Shown: positions 53,666-62,306, counted from the stretch's first letter. The stretch: 64,000 nucleotides of DNA from Rhizobium jaguaris (GCF_003627755.1 NZ_CP032695.1:868001-932000), one strand, 5' to 3'. The notes: a model not told the origin generated them from the letters alone. Numbers and translations: made by a program.

Positions 53666-54409
53666 ATGAGCGACATGAATTTGGCTGAGTGCAACAGGGT
53701 CCTCATTTGGACTGCGGATGCAGAGCTGTTCCTGCCCTTCAGCTATATTCTGAAGATGGAGGGTTTTATGCCGTTACTCGCCTGTAGCGCCAACGACGTG
53801 CTGGAATCATGTGCGAACGGTGTGACCCATGCCATTCTCCTGGATTGCGCCGATGAAACCCAAGATGCTGTTTTCCTCTGTCGCGAGGTAAGACGATCTG
53901 CTCGCGGTAACGAAGTGCGTTTGATTGCTCTGCTCCGAGACGGAGGGCAGCTGATTCACCTCGCCTTGCTACGAGCCGGTGTCGATGACTGCCTCGTCAG
54001 ACCGCTTTCACCAGAGAAATTGCTGACGTCGCTCAGACAGGCAAAACCGGGGAAAGTCAAAATGTCAGATGTGGAAATGACCACAATACCAGCAAGCTTT
54101 GGATTCGAGATCGATACCGAGGGTCGTCGTGTTCAGTGCAACGGTCAGAATGTCGTTCTATCGCCCATCGAGATCAAGATCCTATCCCACTTGGTCGGGA
54201 GAGCGGGGCAACTTTGCAGCCGCTCCGAATTGATCGCATCGGCCTGGCCGCCTACCGCCGAAGTCACGCCGCGGACTGTGGATGTTCACATTGGCCGCTT
54301 GCGCAGGGCGCTGGCGGAGCGGCTTGGATACGGTGACGCCATCCGCACCGTCCATGCCGCTGGCTATGTATTAGAACCAAGGGGCTTGCGAAAGGCACCG
54401 CGTCTTTGA
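53666..54409 (+). CDS. OmpR/PhoB-type response regulator with degenerate receiver
   Basis: A 247-residue protein: an N-terminal receiver-like domain and a C-terminal OmpR/PhoB winged helix (VVLSPIEIKILSHLVGRAGQ, later TVDVHIGRLRRALAERLGYG then IRTVHAAGYVLEP). The phosphoacceptor Asp60 is present (AILLDCADE). The acid pair that binds metal reads Thr-Ala (VLIWTAD), the switch Thr/Ser is Leu90 (LIALL), and the Lys of the KP motif is Arg112 (VRPLS). It thus probably does not work by normal phosphorylation. No histidine kinase is adjacent. It follows the SDR by 45 bases on the same strand. Confidence 0.88.
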   Translation: MSDMNLAECNRVLIWTADAELFLPFSYILKMEGFMPLLACSANDVLESCANGVTHAILLDCADETQDAVFLCREVRRSARGNEVRLIALLRDGGQLIHLALLRAGVDDCLVRPLSPEKLLTSLRQAKPGKVKMSDVEMTTIPASFGFEIDTEGRRVQCNGQNVVLSPIEIKILSHLVGRAGQLCSRSELIASAWPPTAEVTPRTVDVHIGRLRRALAERLGYGDAIRTVHAAGYVLEPRGLRKAPRL

Positions 54410-54557
54410 CGGGCATGTCGTCACCGACATGAATTCCGTCATCACAATCGTCAGGATAGTAGCCGTCGAGGTCGACGGTCATGCTCCTGCCCTGATAGGT
54501 CACGACGAACGGGCGCCTGTCACGGTCCAGCGCCGGCGTCGATCCCGCGGGCGTCAT
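54405..54557 (-). pseudogene. MqsA-like antitoxin N-terminal fragment
   Basis: A short frame starting at ATG 54557, which overlaps the BrnA stop. It reads DRDRRPFVVTYQGRSMTVDL then GYYPDDCDDGIHVGDDM. This resembles the start of MqsA-type antitoxins of the YgiT group (strand-rich, YPxxDGxGxHVG). It loses similarity where it meets the end of the response regulator gene, so the DNA-binding part is missing. Confidence 0.35.
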
Positions 54558-54832
54558 CGTTGTGGACCCGAAGCGTCGATCTTTTCCGAGAGCCAGATCT
54601 TGATGAGCGACTGATAGGGCACGTCGCGCTTGCCCGCCGCGACCTTGATCCGCTCAAGCAGCGCGTTCGGCAGCCGCAGCGAGATCGATGTGGAGGATGG
54701 TTTCAGGTTCGGAAGACGCACACGCTCCGCCTTGCTCCAGTCGATATGATCGTCGGAATCCGGGCTCTCCCAGAAGGCGCGTTCTTCCGCTTCCGTCTTG
54801 AACTCCGGTACTGGCTTAAGCGTCTTGCTCAT
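54554..54832 (-). CDS. brnA: BrnA-type antitoxin
   Basis: A 92-residue ribbon-helix-helix antitoxin of the BrnA family: DDHIDWSKAERVRLPNLKPS, then STSISLRLPNALLERIKVAA and VPYQSLIKIWLSEKI. The gene order toxin-antitoxin (BrnT first) is characteristic. It overlaps the BrnT gene by 17 bases. BrnA binds BrnT and represses the operon. Confidence 0.92.
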   Translation of the reverse strand: MSKTLKPVPEFKTEAEERAFWESPDSDDHIDWSKAERVRLPNLKPSSTSISLRLPNALLERIKVAAGKRDVPYQSLIKIWLSEKIDASGPQR

Positions 54833-55118
54833 AATAGCTCCGCTCCTTGCGGCTCATGTCCCGGGCCGAGATCACCCGTATCTTCGTCTCGTTTTGCCGA
54901 AGCGTGAAAGTGATATGCAGCAGCCTCCCATCGTCGGTGCGCCCGAGAGGGTGGATGCGTCGCTCCTCAGCGCTGTGCCTTGCGTCGGGAACCATTAGCA
55001 GTGGTTCGTTGAAAAACACCTGCTCCGCTTCGGCCTGGCTGACGTCATGCTTCTCGACACTCTTGCGGGCATTTTCCGCGTCCCAGTCGAAGCCGGTGAT
55101 CCGTTCCCAATCAATCAT
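54816..55118 (-). CDS. brnT: BrnT-type ribonuclease toxin
   Basis: A 100-residue RelE-fold toxin: DWERITGFDWDAENARKSVE (KHDVSQAEAEQVFFNEP follows), then IHPLGRTDDGRLLHITFTLR and RVISARDMSRKERSYY. BrnT toxins cleave mRNA and block translation. ATG 55118 is just after a perfect palindrome that is the probable BrnTA operator. Confidence 0.92.
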   Translation of the reverse strand: MIDWERITGFDWDAENARKSVEKHDVSQAEAEQVFFNEPLLMVPDARHSAEERRIHPLGRTDDGRLLHITFTLRQNETKIRVISARDMSRKERSYYEQDA

Positions 55119-55120
55119 TG

Positions 55121-55143
55121 TTGTATATTTCCATAATATACAA
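55121..55143 (-). promoter_or_regulatory. BrnTA operator palindrome
   Basis: TTGTATATT (55121-55129) and AATATACAA (55135-55143) form a nine-base perfect inverted repeat with a five-base centre, two bases before the toxin start codon. The position over the translation start is right for autoregulation by BrnA. Confidence 0.65.
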
Positions 55144-55280
55144 CGATTTCAAGGGCGAGACGGCGAAAGGGGAAAGCGTTGGAGAAAAAGAAAGAAAAAT
55201 CCACTCCCAGACTGGCCGATCCGGCAGCGCTGACGCTTAACCGCGGTCTGACGCGCGATCCCGGCCCGTCGTCCTTCGCA

Positions 55281-55405
55281 GGGCTGATGCCCCGCTTGGT
55301 AGGCCCTGCCTCTTCAGAAGACGCGTCAGCAAACGCTTGGCTGCCTTGGTGTTGCGGGGCGTCTGGACGATCTCGTCGAGCACACAGCCATCCTGATCGA
55401 CCACT
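55281..55405 (-). mobile_element. IS6-family transposase fragment
   Basis: The minus frame encodes VVDQDGCVLDEIVQTPRNTK followed by AAKRLLTRLLKRQGLP, the segment around the second catalytic Asp of IS6-type transposases. Both sides are cut. The rest of 55144-55778 has no gene I can support. Confidence 0.7.
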
Positions 55406-55778
55406 CAGGAGATCGGCGCTGTCTTCGGCAACGTCGCCCCAGCGCCCGGCGGCGAGGAAAACCGAAAGGTCATCCTCAAGGCACGGAAGAGGATGTCCGC
55501 ATGCGAGGCTGTCATCAGGACGGTGCATACGTCGAGCTACACATTCGATCCGCCGCCCTTTGGCACAAATATGATTGTGAGCTGACACTCCGGCGGCAGC
55601 ATACCTCCGCAAATTCCGCAGTTAAATGGTGATGCGAGCAGGGGGAGTCGGCCTATGCATCCCCAGACCAGAGACACTCGATCGGAAACGGAGTTACCTA
55701 CTGCTTGTAACGGTGGGAAAATCAAACTGATTTCTTTGATACGCTTTTGTTGGCTTTTGCGAGGCTTTCCAAGCTCTT

Positions 55779-56132
55779 CTATTTTGGCTGAAAGCTCCGC
55801 AACCTCTCTAAAATCTGCGGGGAAATCTCAAATTGGCGTGCCTTGCCCCGCCCCATCGAATTTTTGACGAATGTCTCCGTGAGCATGCCGCGCGCGAGCA
55901 GCGGCTCGATGACTTCGGAGACGCCCATGCGCGTCAGCTTCGTAATTTCCACTATATTTGAGATAGTTAAAGCCTGATGCCCCTGATGCATGATGTAGAG
56001 GATACTCATCATGCCGACCTGCTTCAGTCGGGATTGCGGTGTCTCGTCTTCCTTCGGGTTGTCCATGATCTCATGCAGGATGAAGGCTGCGAACGAAAGA
56101 CTGTGCAATTGCGTGTTAAGAGTGCTTGTCAT
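55779..56132 (-). CDS. Small winged-helix regulator (MarR-like)
   Basis: A 117-residue DNA-binding protein with a long N-terminal helix and a winged helix: QVGMMSILYIMHQGHQALTI, then TISNIVEITKLTRMGVSEVI and EPLLARGMLTETFVKN. It reads as a MarR-like repressor, with a basic end. The longer frame to 56195 is less likely; ATG 56132 begins the conserved part. It is divergent from the T4SS operon with a 99-base gap that holds a weak inverted repeat, and it is a good candidate for a local T4SS regulator (inference). Confidence 0.8.
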   Translation of the reverse strand: MTSTLNTQLHSLSFAAFILHEIMDNPKEDETPQSRLKQVGMMSILYIMHQGHQALTISNIVEITKLTRMGVSEVIEPLLARGMLTETFVKNSMGRGKARQFEISPQILERLRSFQPK

Positions 56133-56148
56133 CGTTTTAACTGCATTG

Positions 56149-56162
56149 TATACGTTAGTATA
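56149..56162. promoter_or_regulatory. Weak inverted repeat between regulator and T4SS operon
   Basis: TATAC (56149-56153) and GTATA (56158-56162) pair around four bases, 17 bases upstream of the regulator start codon and about 70 bases before the first T4SS gene. It is a candidate operator only; the arms are short. Confidence 0.35.
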
Positions 56163-56231
56163 AGCGACGACGGAGCCGTGGTGCTTAGTCGCCAAGATCG
56201 CGTTATGCCGTCACATCGAGAGGTTCTGCTC

Positions 56232-56771
56232 ATGAAAAGCCTTCTGATTGGAATGGTCTTCGCCACTGCTGGCGGCAGCTTTATATACAGCATTTCAGAG
56301 AGTCATGCGCGAGCCGATGACTGGGGATGCCAGGTTATCTTATGCCTTTCCAATCCAGGTGGTGCGACGCAATATTCCGAGTGCCGTCCACCCATCGACA
56401 GGCTTTGGGAAGAGCTGGCGGAGGGACATTCCTTTCCAGCCTGCAGCGGTGTCGGCTTCCGTGCCTCCCAACCGGGATACGATCCCTATTATTGCAATGA
56501 CGGCTATAATCTGACTACGCGATATGGCGACCGCGGGCAGGAGGCGACCTGCGTCTCCACGACGCTTCAAAAGGTCAACGATCGCTTCTGCAGCTCCGAT
56601 AAGGACAGTGCTCCGGACAATAGCGGGTTGGTGATTTCGGCCCGATGGCGGCGTGATGGTCGGCATCTCGAATGCGTAGCATATCCGACATTGCAACCAA
56701 ACAGGCGATCGCAACCGCATTATGTCGACGTGACCATCGATGGCGTCGGCAGCCAACGTGTGTGGTATTGA
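56232..56771 (+). CDS. TrbM-like conjugal transfer protein
   Basis: A 179-residue secreted protein: a signal peptide (MKSLLIGMVFATAGGSFIYS), then WGCQVILCLSNPGG, SECRPPIDRLWEELAEGHSF and later CSGVGF, with a high Cys content. This is the TrbM domain layout, common at the start of conjugation T4SS operons and in the AvhB/VirB type of Rhizobiales plasmids. ATG 56232 follows the weak operator. It is the first gene of the T4SS operon on this strand and ends three bases before VirB1. Confidence 0.85.
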   Translation: MKSLLIGMVFATAGGSFIYSISESHARADDWGCQVILCLSNPGGATQYSECRPPIDRLWEELAEGHSFPACSGVGFRASQPGYDPYYCNDGYNLTTRYGDRGQEATCVSTTLQKVNDRFCSSDKDSAPDNSGLVISARWRRDGRHLECVAYPTLQPNRRSQPHYVDVTIDGVGSQRVWY

Positions 56772-56774
56772 CCC

Positions 56775-57446
56775 ATGGCGGTTGCCTTCACCGATCTTGC
56801 TGAAACTTGTGCGCCGGCGGTTGCTGTAGAAACCCTAGCGGCCGTCGTCAGTTTGGAGAGCAATTTCCAGCCTTTCGATATCCGCATCAATGCCGATCTG
56901 CCGTTTGGCCAGCAGCCGAAGAGCAAGGCGGAGGCTATCGAAGCGACGACAACACTGATGGCCGAGCAGCATCGGGATCTCCAGCTAGGGCTTGGCGGCA
57001 TCAGGATTGAGGAGCTGCGCAAGCTTGATCTCACAATTTCCGATGCCTTCGATCCGTGCCTAAATCTCAAGGCGACCGCGACGCTGCTCGACGGCTATTA
57101 CCGTCTCGCCGTCCGGGCAGGTGCTGCGCCAGGGCAAGCCGAACACGTAATGCTGCAGTCCTACTACGGACGTTCCCATCCGTTGGTTGGCGAGATGGCG
57201 CAATATGATGAGCAGGTGCGGCGCGAGGCGAAACGGCTTTCGGCAAGATTGGCCTCGCTGGCAATAGCGCAGGCGCCTGATAAGCAGGACGCGCCCGACG
57301 CCAGGTCGCTTGCGACCACTTCCGTCCATGATTCCGAGGGGTCGCAGCCGCGCATGGCAAAGACGCCGTCCTGGGATGTGTTCAATGCGGCGCGTCGCTC
57401 GTCCGCGCTCGTTTTCCAAAGCGATCAACCGGAGCAGCCTGAATGA
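56775..57446 (+). CDS. virB1: VirB1-type lytic transglycosylase
   Basis: A 223-residue enzyme of the SLT family that opens peptidoglycan for assembly of the T4SS. The catalytic Glu28 is in VVSLESNFQPF, followed by NLKATATLLDGYYRLA and later LQSYYGRSH. It lacks a clear signal peptide at its N-terminus, like several VirB1 proteins of conjugation systems. The stop overlaps the next gene. Confidence 0.9.
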   Translation: MAVAFTDLAETCAPAVAVETLAAVVSLESNFQPFDIRINADLPFGQQPKSKAEAIEATTTLMAEQHRDLQLGLGGIRIEELRKLDLTISDAFDPCLNLKATATLLDGYYRLAVRAGAAPGQAEHVMLQSYYGRSHPLVGEMAQYDEQVRREAKRLSARLASLAIAQAPDKQDAPDARSLATTSVHDSEGSQPRMAKTPSWDVFNAARRSSALVFQSDQPEQPE

Positions 57447-57745
57447 TAACGAAGATCGACATCCGCGCATTCGCAGCAAGTGCCTTGATGGCCACCGTCT
57501 TTTCGGCAGCTATGATAGAGCCGGCCTTCGCCCAGAACCCCGGCGGCATCGAGACGGTGCTGCAGAATATCGTGAACATGCTTACGGGCAATGTGATGAA
57601 GCTACTTGCGACGATTGCAATCGCCATCGTCGGGATTGCCTGGATGTTCGGCTACCTGGATTTGCGAAAGGCAGCCTATTGCATTCTCGGTATCGGTGTC
57701 GCCTACGGCGCTCCGCAACTTGTCAGCACTCTTGCGGGCGGCTGA
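57443..57745 (+). CDS. virB2: VirB2-type pilin subunit
   Basis: A 100-residue pilin precursor: a signal peptide cleaved at AFA-QNP after residue 30, then two hydrophobic helices (MKLLATIAIAIVGIAWMFGY and KAAYCILGIGVAYGAPQL) joined by a short basic loop. It would form the T-pilus. It overlaps virB1 by four bases. Confidence 0.92.
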   Translation: MITKIDIRAFAASALMATVFSAAMIEPAFAQNPGGIETVLQNIVNMLTGNVMKLLATIAIAIVGIAWMFGYLDLRKAAYCILGIGVAYGAPQLVSTLAGG

Positions 57746-57750
57746 CGGCG

Positions 57751-58089
57751 ATGACCCAGGTGGCTGCGTTTGAAGAAGATATGCTGTTCCTCGCCTGCAC
57801 ACGCCCGGCAATGATCGCAGGTGTTACCATAGAAGCGATGGGCATCAATGTCATCGTGACGACCATCTTTTATATACTCGCCGGCTCGATCGCCTATGCG
57901 TTAGTCGGCGTGGTCTTCCACTTCATCTTCCGCGCACTCGTCAAACACGACCACAACGTGTTTCGCATCCTGATTGCCTGGGTCGAGACGCGCGGCCGCT
58001 CGCGCAACGGAGCCTTGTGGGGCGGCACTTCGCCGACGCCATTAAGGCTCATGCGGCGCTACGATGAAAGGGACCTCGCCCATGTCTAA
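57751..58089 (+). CDS. virB3: VirB3-type T4SS inner-membrane protein
   Basis: A 112-residue protein with one long or two short N-terminal membrane helices (VIVTTIFYILAGSIAYALVG then VVFHFIFRAL). Its C-terminus runs into the start of the VirB4 gene and overlaps it by eight bases. ATG 57751 is the family start; the longer frame upstream belongs to shadows of virB1 and virB2. VirB3 links VirB4 to the pilus base. Confidence 0.88.
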   Translation: MTQVAAFEEDMLFLACTRPAMIAGVTIEAMGINVIVTTIFYILAGSIAYALVGVVFHFIFRALVKHDHNVFRILIAWVETRGRSRNGALWGGTSPTPLRLMRRYDERDLAHV

Positions 58090-60448
58090 CATGTCCCGCC
58101 TCAAATCCCGTGAACTCGAGCCGGAAACGTTCATCCCTTATGTCCGACACGTGGACGAGACGGTGATTGCACTCGATTCCCGGGCATTAATAGTGATGAT
58201 CGCTCTGGAGGGCGTGTCTTTCGAGACGGCCGATGCTTTCGACCTGAACAGCCTGCAGCGCAATCTCAATACGCTCTACCGCAATATTGCCGACGAACGT
58301 CTGGCAATCTGGACCCATATCATCCGCCGGCGCGACAACGCTTATCCCGATGGCGAGTTCGCCAATCCCTTTTCGGCAACGGTGAATGACAAATATCGCC
58401 AGCGCATGGTGGGCGAGGACCTGTTCCGCAACGATCTATATCTTACCCTGCTCTGGCATCCGGGCCGCGATCCGGCCGAACAGCTCGCAAATCTCCTGTC
58501 GCGGCTGCGCAAGGCCAGACGGACAGCGGCCGAGCTCGATGAAGACAGCCTGAAGCATCTGCACGACAAGGTGGCCGGTGTCACCGCGGGACTGCAACGC
58601 TTCGCCCCACGGGTGCTGTCCCTCTACGATCGCGACGGCATCCTCTTTTCCGAACCGAGTGAGGTGTTGCATCAGTTGGTCGGCGGCCGTCGCGAACCCG
58701 TGCCGTTGACGGAAGGCAGGATCTCCTCGGCGATCTATTCCGATCGGGTCATCGTCGGGCGCGAGACGGTCGAGATCCGCCATGAGGGTTCAAACCGTTA
58801 TGCCGGCATGTTCGGTTTCAAGGAATATCCAGCGAGGACGCGCGGCGGCATGCTGGATGGCATTCTGACGGCGCCATTCGAGCTGATCCTGACGCAGTCC
58901 TTCGCGTTTATGTCCAAAACCGATGCGCGCACAGTCATGGGCCGCAAGCAGAACCAGATGGTCAGTTCCGGTGATAAGGCGGTCTCCCAGATCGAGGAGC
59001 TCGATGCCGCCATGGACGAGTTGGAATCAAACCATTTCGTGCTCGGTGAGCACCATCTGACGCTTTGCGTATTCGCATCCTCGGTAAAGGAACTGACTGA
59101 CAATCTCGCCAAGGCGCGCTCACATCTGACCAATGGTGGGGCTGTCGTGGCACGCGAGGATCTCGGCCTGGAAGCTGCGTGGTGGGCGCAATTGCCAGGC
59201 AATTTTCGCTATCGCGCGCGTTCGGGCGCAATCACATCGCGGAATTTCGCCGCCCTCTCACCGTATCATTCCTATCCGCTTGGCCGCAAGGACGGCAATG
59301 AATGGGGACCGGCCGTCGCCATGTTGAAGACCGCGTCAGGCTCGCCGTTCTATTTCAACTTCCATTATGGCGACCTCGGCAACACTTTCGTCTGCGGCCC
59401 ATCCGGCGCCGGCAAGACGGTGCTCGTCAATTTCATGCTGTCACAGCTCGAAAAGCATGATCCGCACATGGTCTTCTTCGACAAAGACCGCGGTTCAGAC
59501 CTTTTCGTGCGTGCAGCCGGCGGCACCTATCTGCCGCTCAGGAACGGAGTACCGACGAGTTGCGCACCGCTGAAGGCGCTGGAACTGACGCCGCAAAACA
59601 AGGTGTTCCTGGCGCGTTGGATTGGCAAGCTTGTCGGATCGGCGGCGCGGCAATTTTCGGTCAGCGAAGTCGGCGACATCGCCTTGGCAATCGAAGGCCT
59701 TTCGGACCTTCCGCGAGAACAGCGCTCGATCGGAGCTCTGCGCACATTCCTCAACAATACCGATCCGGAAGGGATCGCAGCTCGATTGCGCCATTGGGAG
59801 CGGGGAGGGCCGCTTGGCTGGGTCTTCGACAACGAGACCGACGATATTGGCATTGGTGCCAAGTTCCTCGGCTACGACATGACGGATTTTCTCGACAATG
59901 AGGAGATTCGTACCCCGCTGATGGCCTATCTCTTCCACCGTGTCGAGCAATTGATCGATGGCCGCCGCATCATCATCGTCATCGACGAGTTCTGGCGCGC
60001 GCTGCAGGATGAAAGCTTCCTTGATCTTGCCCAAAACAAACTCAAGACGATCCGCAAGCAAAACGGATTGATGTTGTTTGCCACACAAAGCCCGCGTGAC
60101 GCCATCAACTCCCCGATTGCGCATACGATCATCGAACAGTGCCCGACACAGATTTTCCTTCCAAACCCGCGGGGTAACCATGCCGATTACGTCGACGGGT
60201 TCAAGCTGACGGAACGCGAATTCGAGCTGATCTCACGCGAGTTGTCGGTCGAAAGCCGGCGGTTCATCGTCAAGCAGGGCCACAACAGTGTCGTCGCAGA
60301 GCTCAAACTCAACGGTTTTGACGACGAACTCGCGATCCTTTCCGGGCGGACAGCGAATGTCGAACTTGCCGACGCAATCCGCGACGAACTCGGAGCCGGC
60401 CAGGACGACTGGCTGCGGATATTCCAGCAGAGAAGGAGTATAGGCTGA
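58082..60448 (+). CDS. virB4: VirB4-type T4SS ATPase
   Basis: A 788-residue ATPase. Walker A GPSGAGKT is at residues 439-446 and Walker B IIIVIDEFW ends with Asp635 and Glu636, followed by a conserved helix (LRTIRKQNGLMLF-like region with TQSPRDAI). ATG 58082 is preferred; an in-frame ATG six codons upstream (58064) lacks a ribosome site. VirB4 powers pilus assembly and substrate transfer at the inner membrane. Normal length for the family. Confidence 0.95.
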   Translation: MSNMSRLKSRELEPETFIPYVRHVDETVIALDSRALIVMIALEGVSFETADAFDLNSLQRNLNTLYRNIADERLAIWTHIIRRRDNAYPDGEFANPFSATVNDKYRQRMVGEDLFRNDLYLTLLWHPGRDPAEQLANLLSRLRKARRTAAELDEDSLKHLHDKVAGVTAGLQRFAPRVLSLYDRDGILFSEPSEVLHQLVGGRREPVPLTEGRISSAIYSDRVIVGRETVEIRHEGSNRYAGMFGFKEYPARTRGGMLDGILTAPFELILTQSFAFMSKTDARTVMGRKQNQMVSSGDKAVSQIEELDAAMDELESNHFVLGEHHLTLCVFASSVKELTDNLAKARSHLTNGGAVVAREDLGLEAAWWAQLPGNFRYRARSGAITSRNFAALSPYHSYPLGRKDGNEWGPAVAMLKTASGSPFYFNFHYGDLGNTFVCGPSGAGKTVLVNFMLSQLEKHDPHMVFFDKDRGSDLFVRAAGGTYLPLRNGVPTSCAPLKALELTPQNKVFLARWIGKLVGSAARQFSVSEVGDIALAIEGLSDLPREQRSIGALRTFLNNTDPEGIAARLRHWERGGPLGWVFDNETDDIGIGAKFLGYDMTDFLDNEEIRTPLMAYLFHRVEQLIDGRRIIIVIDEFWRALQDESFLDLAQNKLKTIRKQNGLMLFATQSPRDAINSPIAHTIIEQCPTQIFLPNPRGNHADYVDGFKLTEREFELISRELSVESRRFIVKQGHNSVVAELKLNGFDDELAILSGRTANVELADAIRDELGAGQDDWLRIFQQRRSIG

Positions 60449-61143
60449 TGGTTCAGTGCAAAATGCTCTCCAGGACGGTGGTAGCGCTGTTCCTCTCGGC
60501 CCACGCTGCAGGTGCGCAGGGCATCCCGGTGATCGACCAAACCGCGATCGCCAAGCAGATCGAAAGCATCACCCAGCTCAAATCGCAGCTCGATGCATTG
60601 AACCAGCAGCTTCAGCAAGCGCAACAGCTTTACGGTTCGCTGAACAAGCTGACCAATATGGCTGATGTTGCCGGCGTCTTGAACGATTCTTCGATCCGAA
60701 AAGCACTGCCCCAGGATTTCTCCGCCATCGAAAGCTTGTTCAAAGGGTCCGGCTCGGGTGTGTTCGGCGACGCTGCTTCGAAATTCTTGAGTGACAATTC
60801 GACCTACAAGACAACCGCCAACGATTTTTATGCGCAGGAGCTATCGCGACTTCAAAACCGGAATGCCGGGCAGATGAGCCTCGGCCAGCAGATCTATGAT
60901 GCCGCCACCAAGCGGATCGATGGCATCGATCAGTTGCGCCAGCAAATTTCCTCGGCGAGCGACGCCAAAGACATTGCCGATTTGCAGGCGCGGCTGCAGG
61001 CCGAGACGGCCTTTCTCCAGACCGACGTGCTCAGGATGCAAGGCCTGCGCATGGTTCAGCAAGCGCAGGTCCAGGTCGATGAACAGCGCAAGGCTGAGGA
61101 TTGGCGCAAGCGCATGGATGCGATGGGAGCGGCCCTGCAATGA
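60448..61143 (+). CDS. virB5: VirB5-type minor pilin / T-pilus component
   Basis: A 231-residue secreted protein: a signal peptide (VVALFLSAHAAGA, cleaved before QGI), then a long coiled-coil-like helical region (IESITQLKSQLDALNQQLQQ) and a conserved C-terminal helix. VirB5 sits at the tip of the pilus. It starts in the stop codon of virB4 (TGATG). The sequence is divergent, so the assignment rests on size, signal peptide and location as much as on sequence. Confidence 0.85.
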   Translation: MVQCKMLSRTVVALFLSAHAAGAQGIPVIDQTAIAKQIESITQLKSQLDALNQQLQQAQQLYGSLNKLTNMADVAGVLNDSSIRKALPQDFSAIESLFKGSGSGVFGDAASKFLSDNSTYKTTANDFYAQELSRLQNRNAGQMSLGQQIYDAATKRIDGIDQLRQQISSASDAKDIADLQARLQAETAFLQTDVLRMQGLRMVQQAQVQVDEQRKAEDWRKRMDAMGAALQ

Positions 61144-61373
61144 AATTTCTCGTTCTTTTCACATTCCTCATAGCCTTGGCCAGCTGTGGGAAAAAGGCGG
61201 AGCGCGTCTATTCAGTCGAGGAGCTGTCGGCTGATCAACAACTGCTGACAAATCTGATCGCAAAATGCCGTAACAATCCGGGCGAACTTCGAAGCACGCC
61301 GAACTGCATGAATGCCGAGGCGGCAGATTGGAAAAGCCGCCTCGAGCGTATGGGCAAGGCCCTCGGAGGCTAA
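61140..61373 (+). CDS. EexN-like entry exclusion lipoprotein
   Basis: A 77-residue lipoprotein with a lipobox ending in Cys16 (FLIALASCGKK) and the EexN-like pattern SVEELSADQQLLTNLIAKCR, with further Cys near the end. Its ATG overlaps the virB5 stop. Entry exclusion proteins between virB5 and virB6 block redundant transfer into a cell that already has the plasmid; this points to a conjugation system rather than an effector-only one. Confidence 0.85.
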   Translation: MKFLVLFTFLIALASCGKKAERVYSVEELSADQQLLTNLIAKCRNNPGELRSTPNCMNAEAADWKSRLERMGKALGG

Positions 61374-61376
61374 CGC

Positions 61377-62306
61377 ATGTATCAGGTCTTTGCCTTCGTC
61401 GATGGACAGTTCAAGGCGCCGCTTGAGAGCTTCATATCCTCCGGGACATCGAATATCGCCAGTTGGGTCACCGGTCCGCTTACGGCGGCGTTGACGCTTT
61501 ATATTATTCTCTATGGCTTCCTCATTCTGCGTGGATCAATCCACGAACCAATCATGGATTTTGCGTTTCGGGCGATGAAGCTCGCTATCATCCTTATGCT
61601 GGTTAAGAACGCCAGCGAGTACCAAACCTATGTGACCAACATATTCTTCGACACGCTGCCCAAGGAAATCTCACAGGCACTGAACTCTGGCACGATACCG
61701 AGCGCGTCCACCTTCGATAGCCTGCTCGATAAGGGTCAGAAATGTGCAGAGGAGATCTGGAAGCACGCCGTCTGGCCTGTCGACATTGTCACTGGCATTG
61801 AAGGAATGCTGGTCATAGTCGCGAGCTTCGTGGTGGCTGCGATCGGTTATATCGTCTCGCTCTATGCGCGACTGGCTCTCGCGATCGTGCTTGCCATTGG
61901 ACCGATCTTTATCGCGCTTTCCATGTTCCAGGCAACGCGGCGTTTCACCGAGGCTTGGATCGGACAGCTTGCCAATTTCGTGATCCTGCAGGTGCTGGTC
62001 GTTGCGATCGGCTCGCTGCTCATAACCTGCATCGACTCTACTTTTGCTGTCATTGAAGGTTATAGCGACGTGCTGATGCGGCCGGTTGCGCTCGGCGCCA
62101 TCTGCCTTGCCGCTCTCTACGTCTTCTATCAGCTTCCCGGCATTGCTTCCGCACTCGCGGCGGGCGGAGCCTCGCTCACCTATGGCTATGGGGCTGCGCG
62201 CGACGCGCACGAAGGCACCCTTGCAAGGAGCGCGACCCATGTCGCACGTGTAGCCGATCGAAGCGTGCGCACCGTCGGCCGTGGCCTCCGCTCAGACAGA
62301 GGCTGA
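61377..62306 (+). CDS. virB6: VirB6-type T4SS channel protein
   Basis: A 309-residue polytopic membrane protein of the TrbL/VirB6 family with about seven membrane helices and a central conserved stretch (ALAIVLAIGPIFIALSMFQA then TRRFTEAWIGQLANFVILQ). The C-terminus is cytoplasmic or periplasmic and rich in Arg and Asp. It forms part of the DNA path through the inner membrane. Confidence 0.92.
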   Translation: MYQVFAFVDGQFKAPLESFISSGTSNIASWVTGPLTAALTLYIILYGFLILRGSIHEPIMDFAFRAMKLAIILMLVKNASEYQTYVTNIFFDTLPKEISQALNSGTIPSASTFDSLLDKGQKCAEEIWKHAVWPVDIVTGIEGMLVIVASFVVAAIGYIVSLYARLALAIVLAIGPIFIALSMFQATRRFTEAWIGQLANFVILQVLVVAIGSLLITCIDSTFAVIEGYSDVLMRPVALGAICLAALYVFYQLPGIASALAAGGASLTYGYGAARDAHEGTLARSATHVARVADRSVRTVGRGLRSDRG

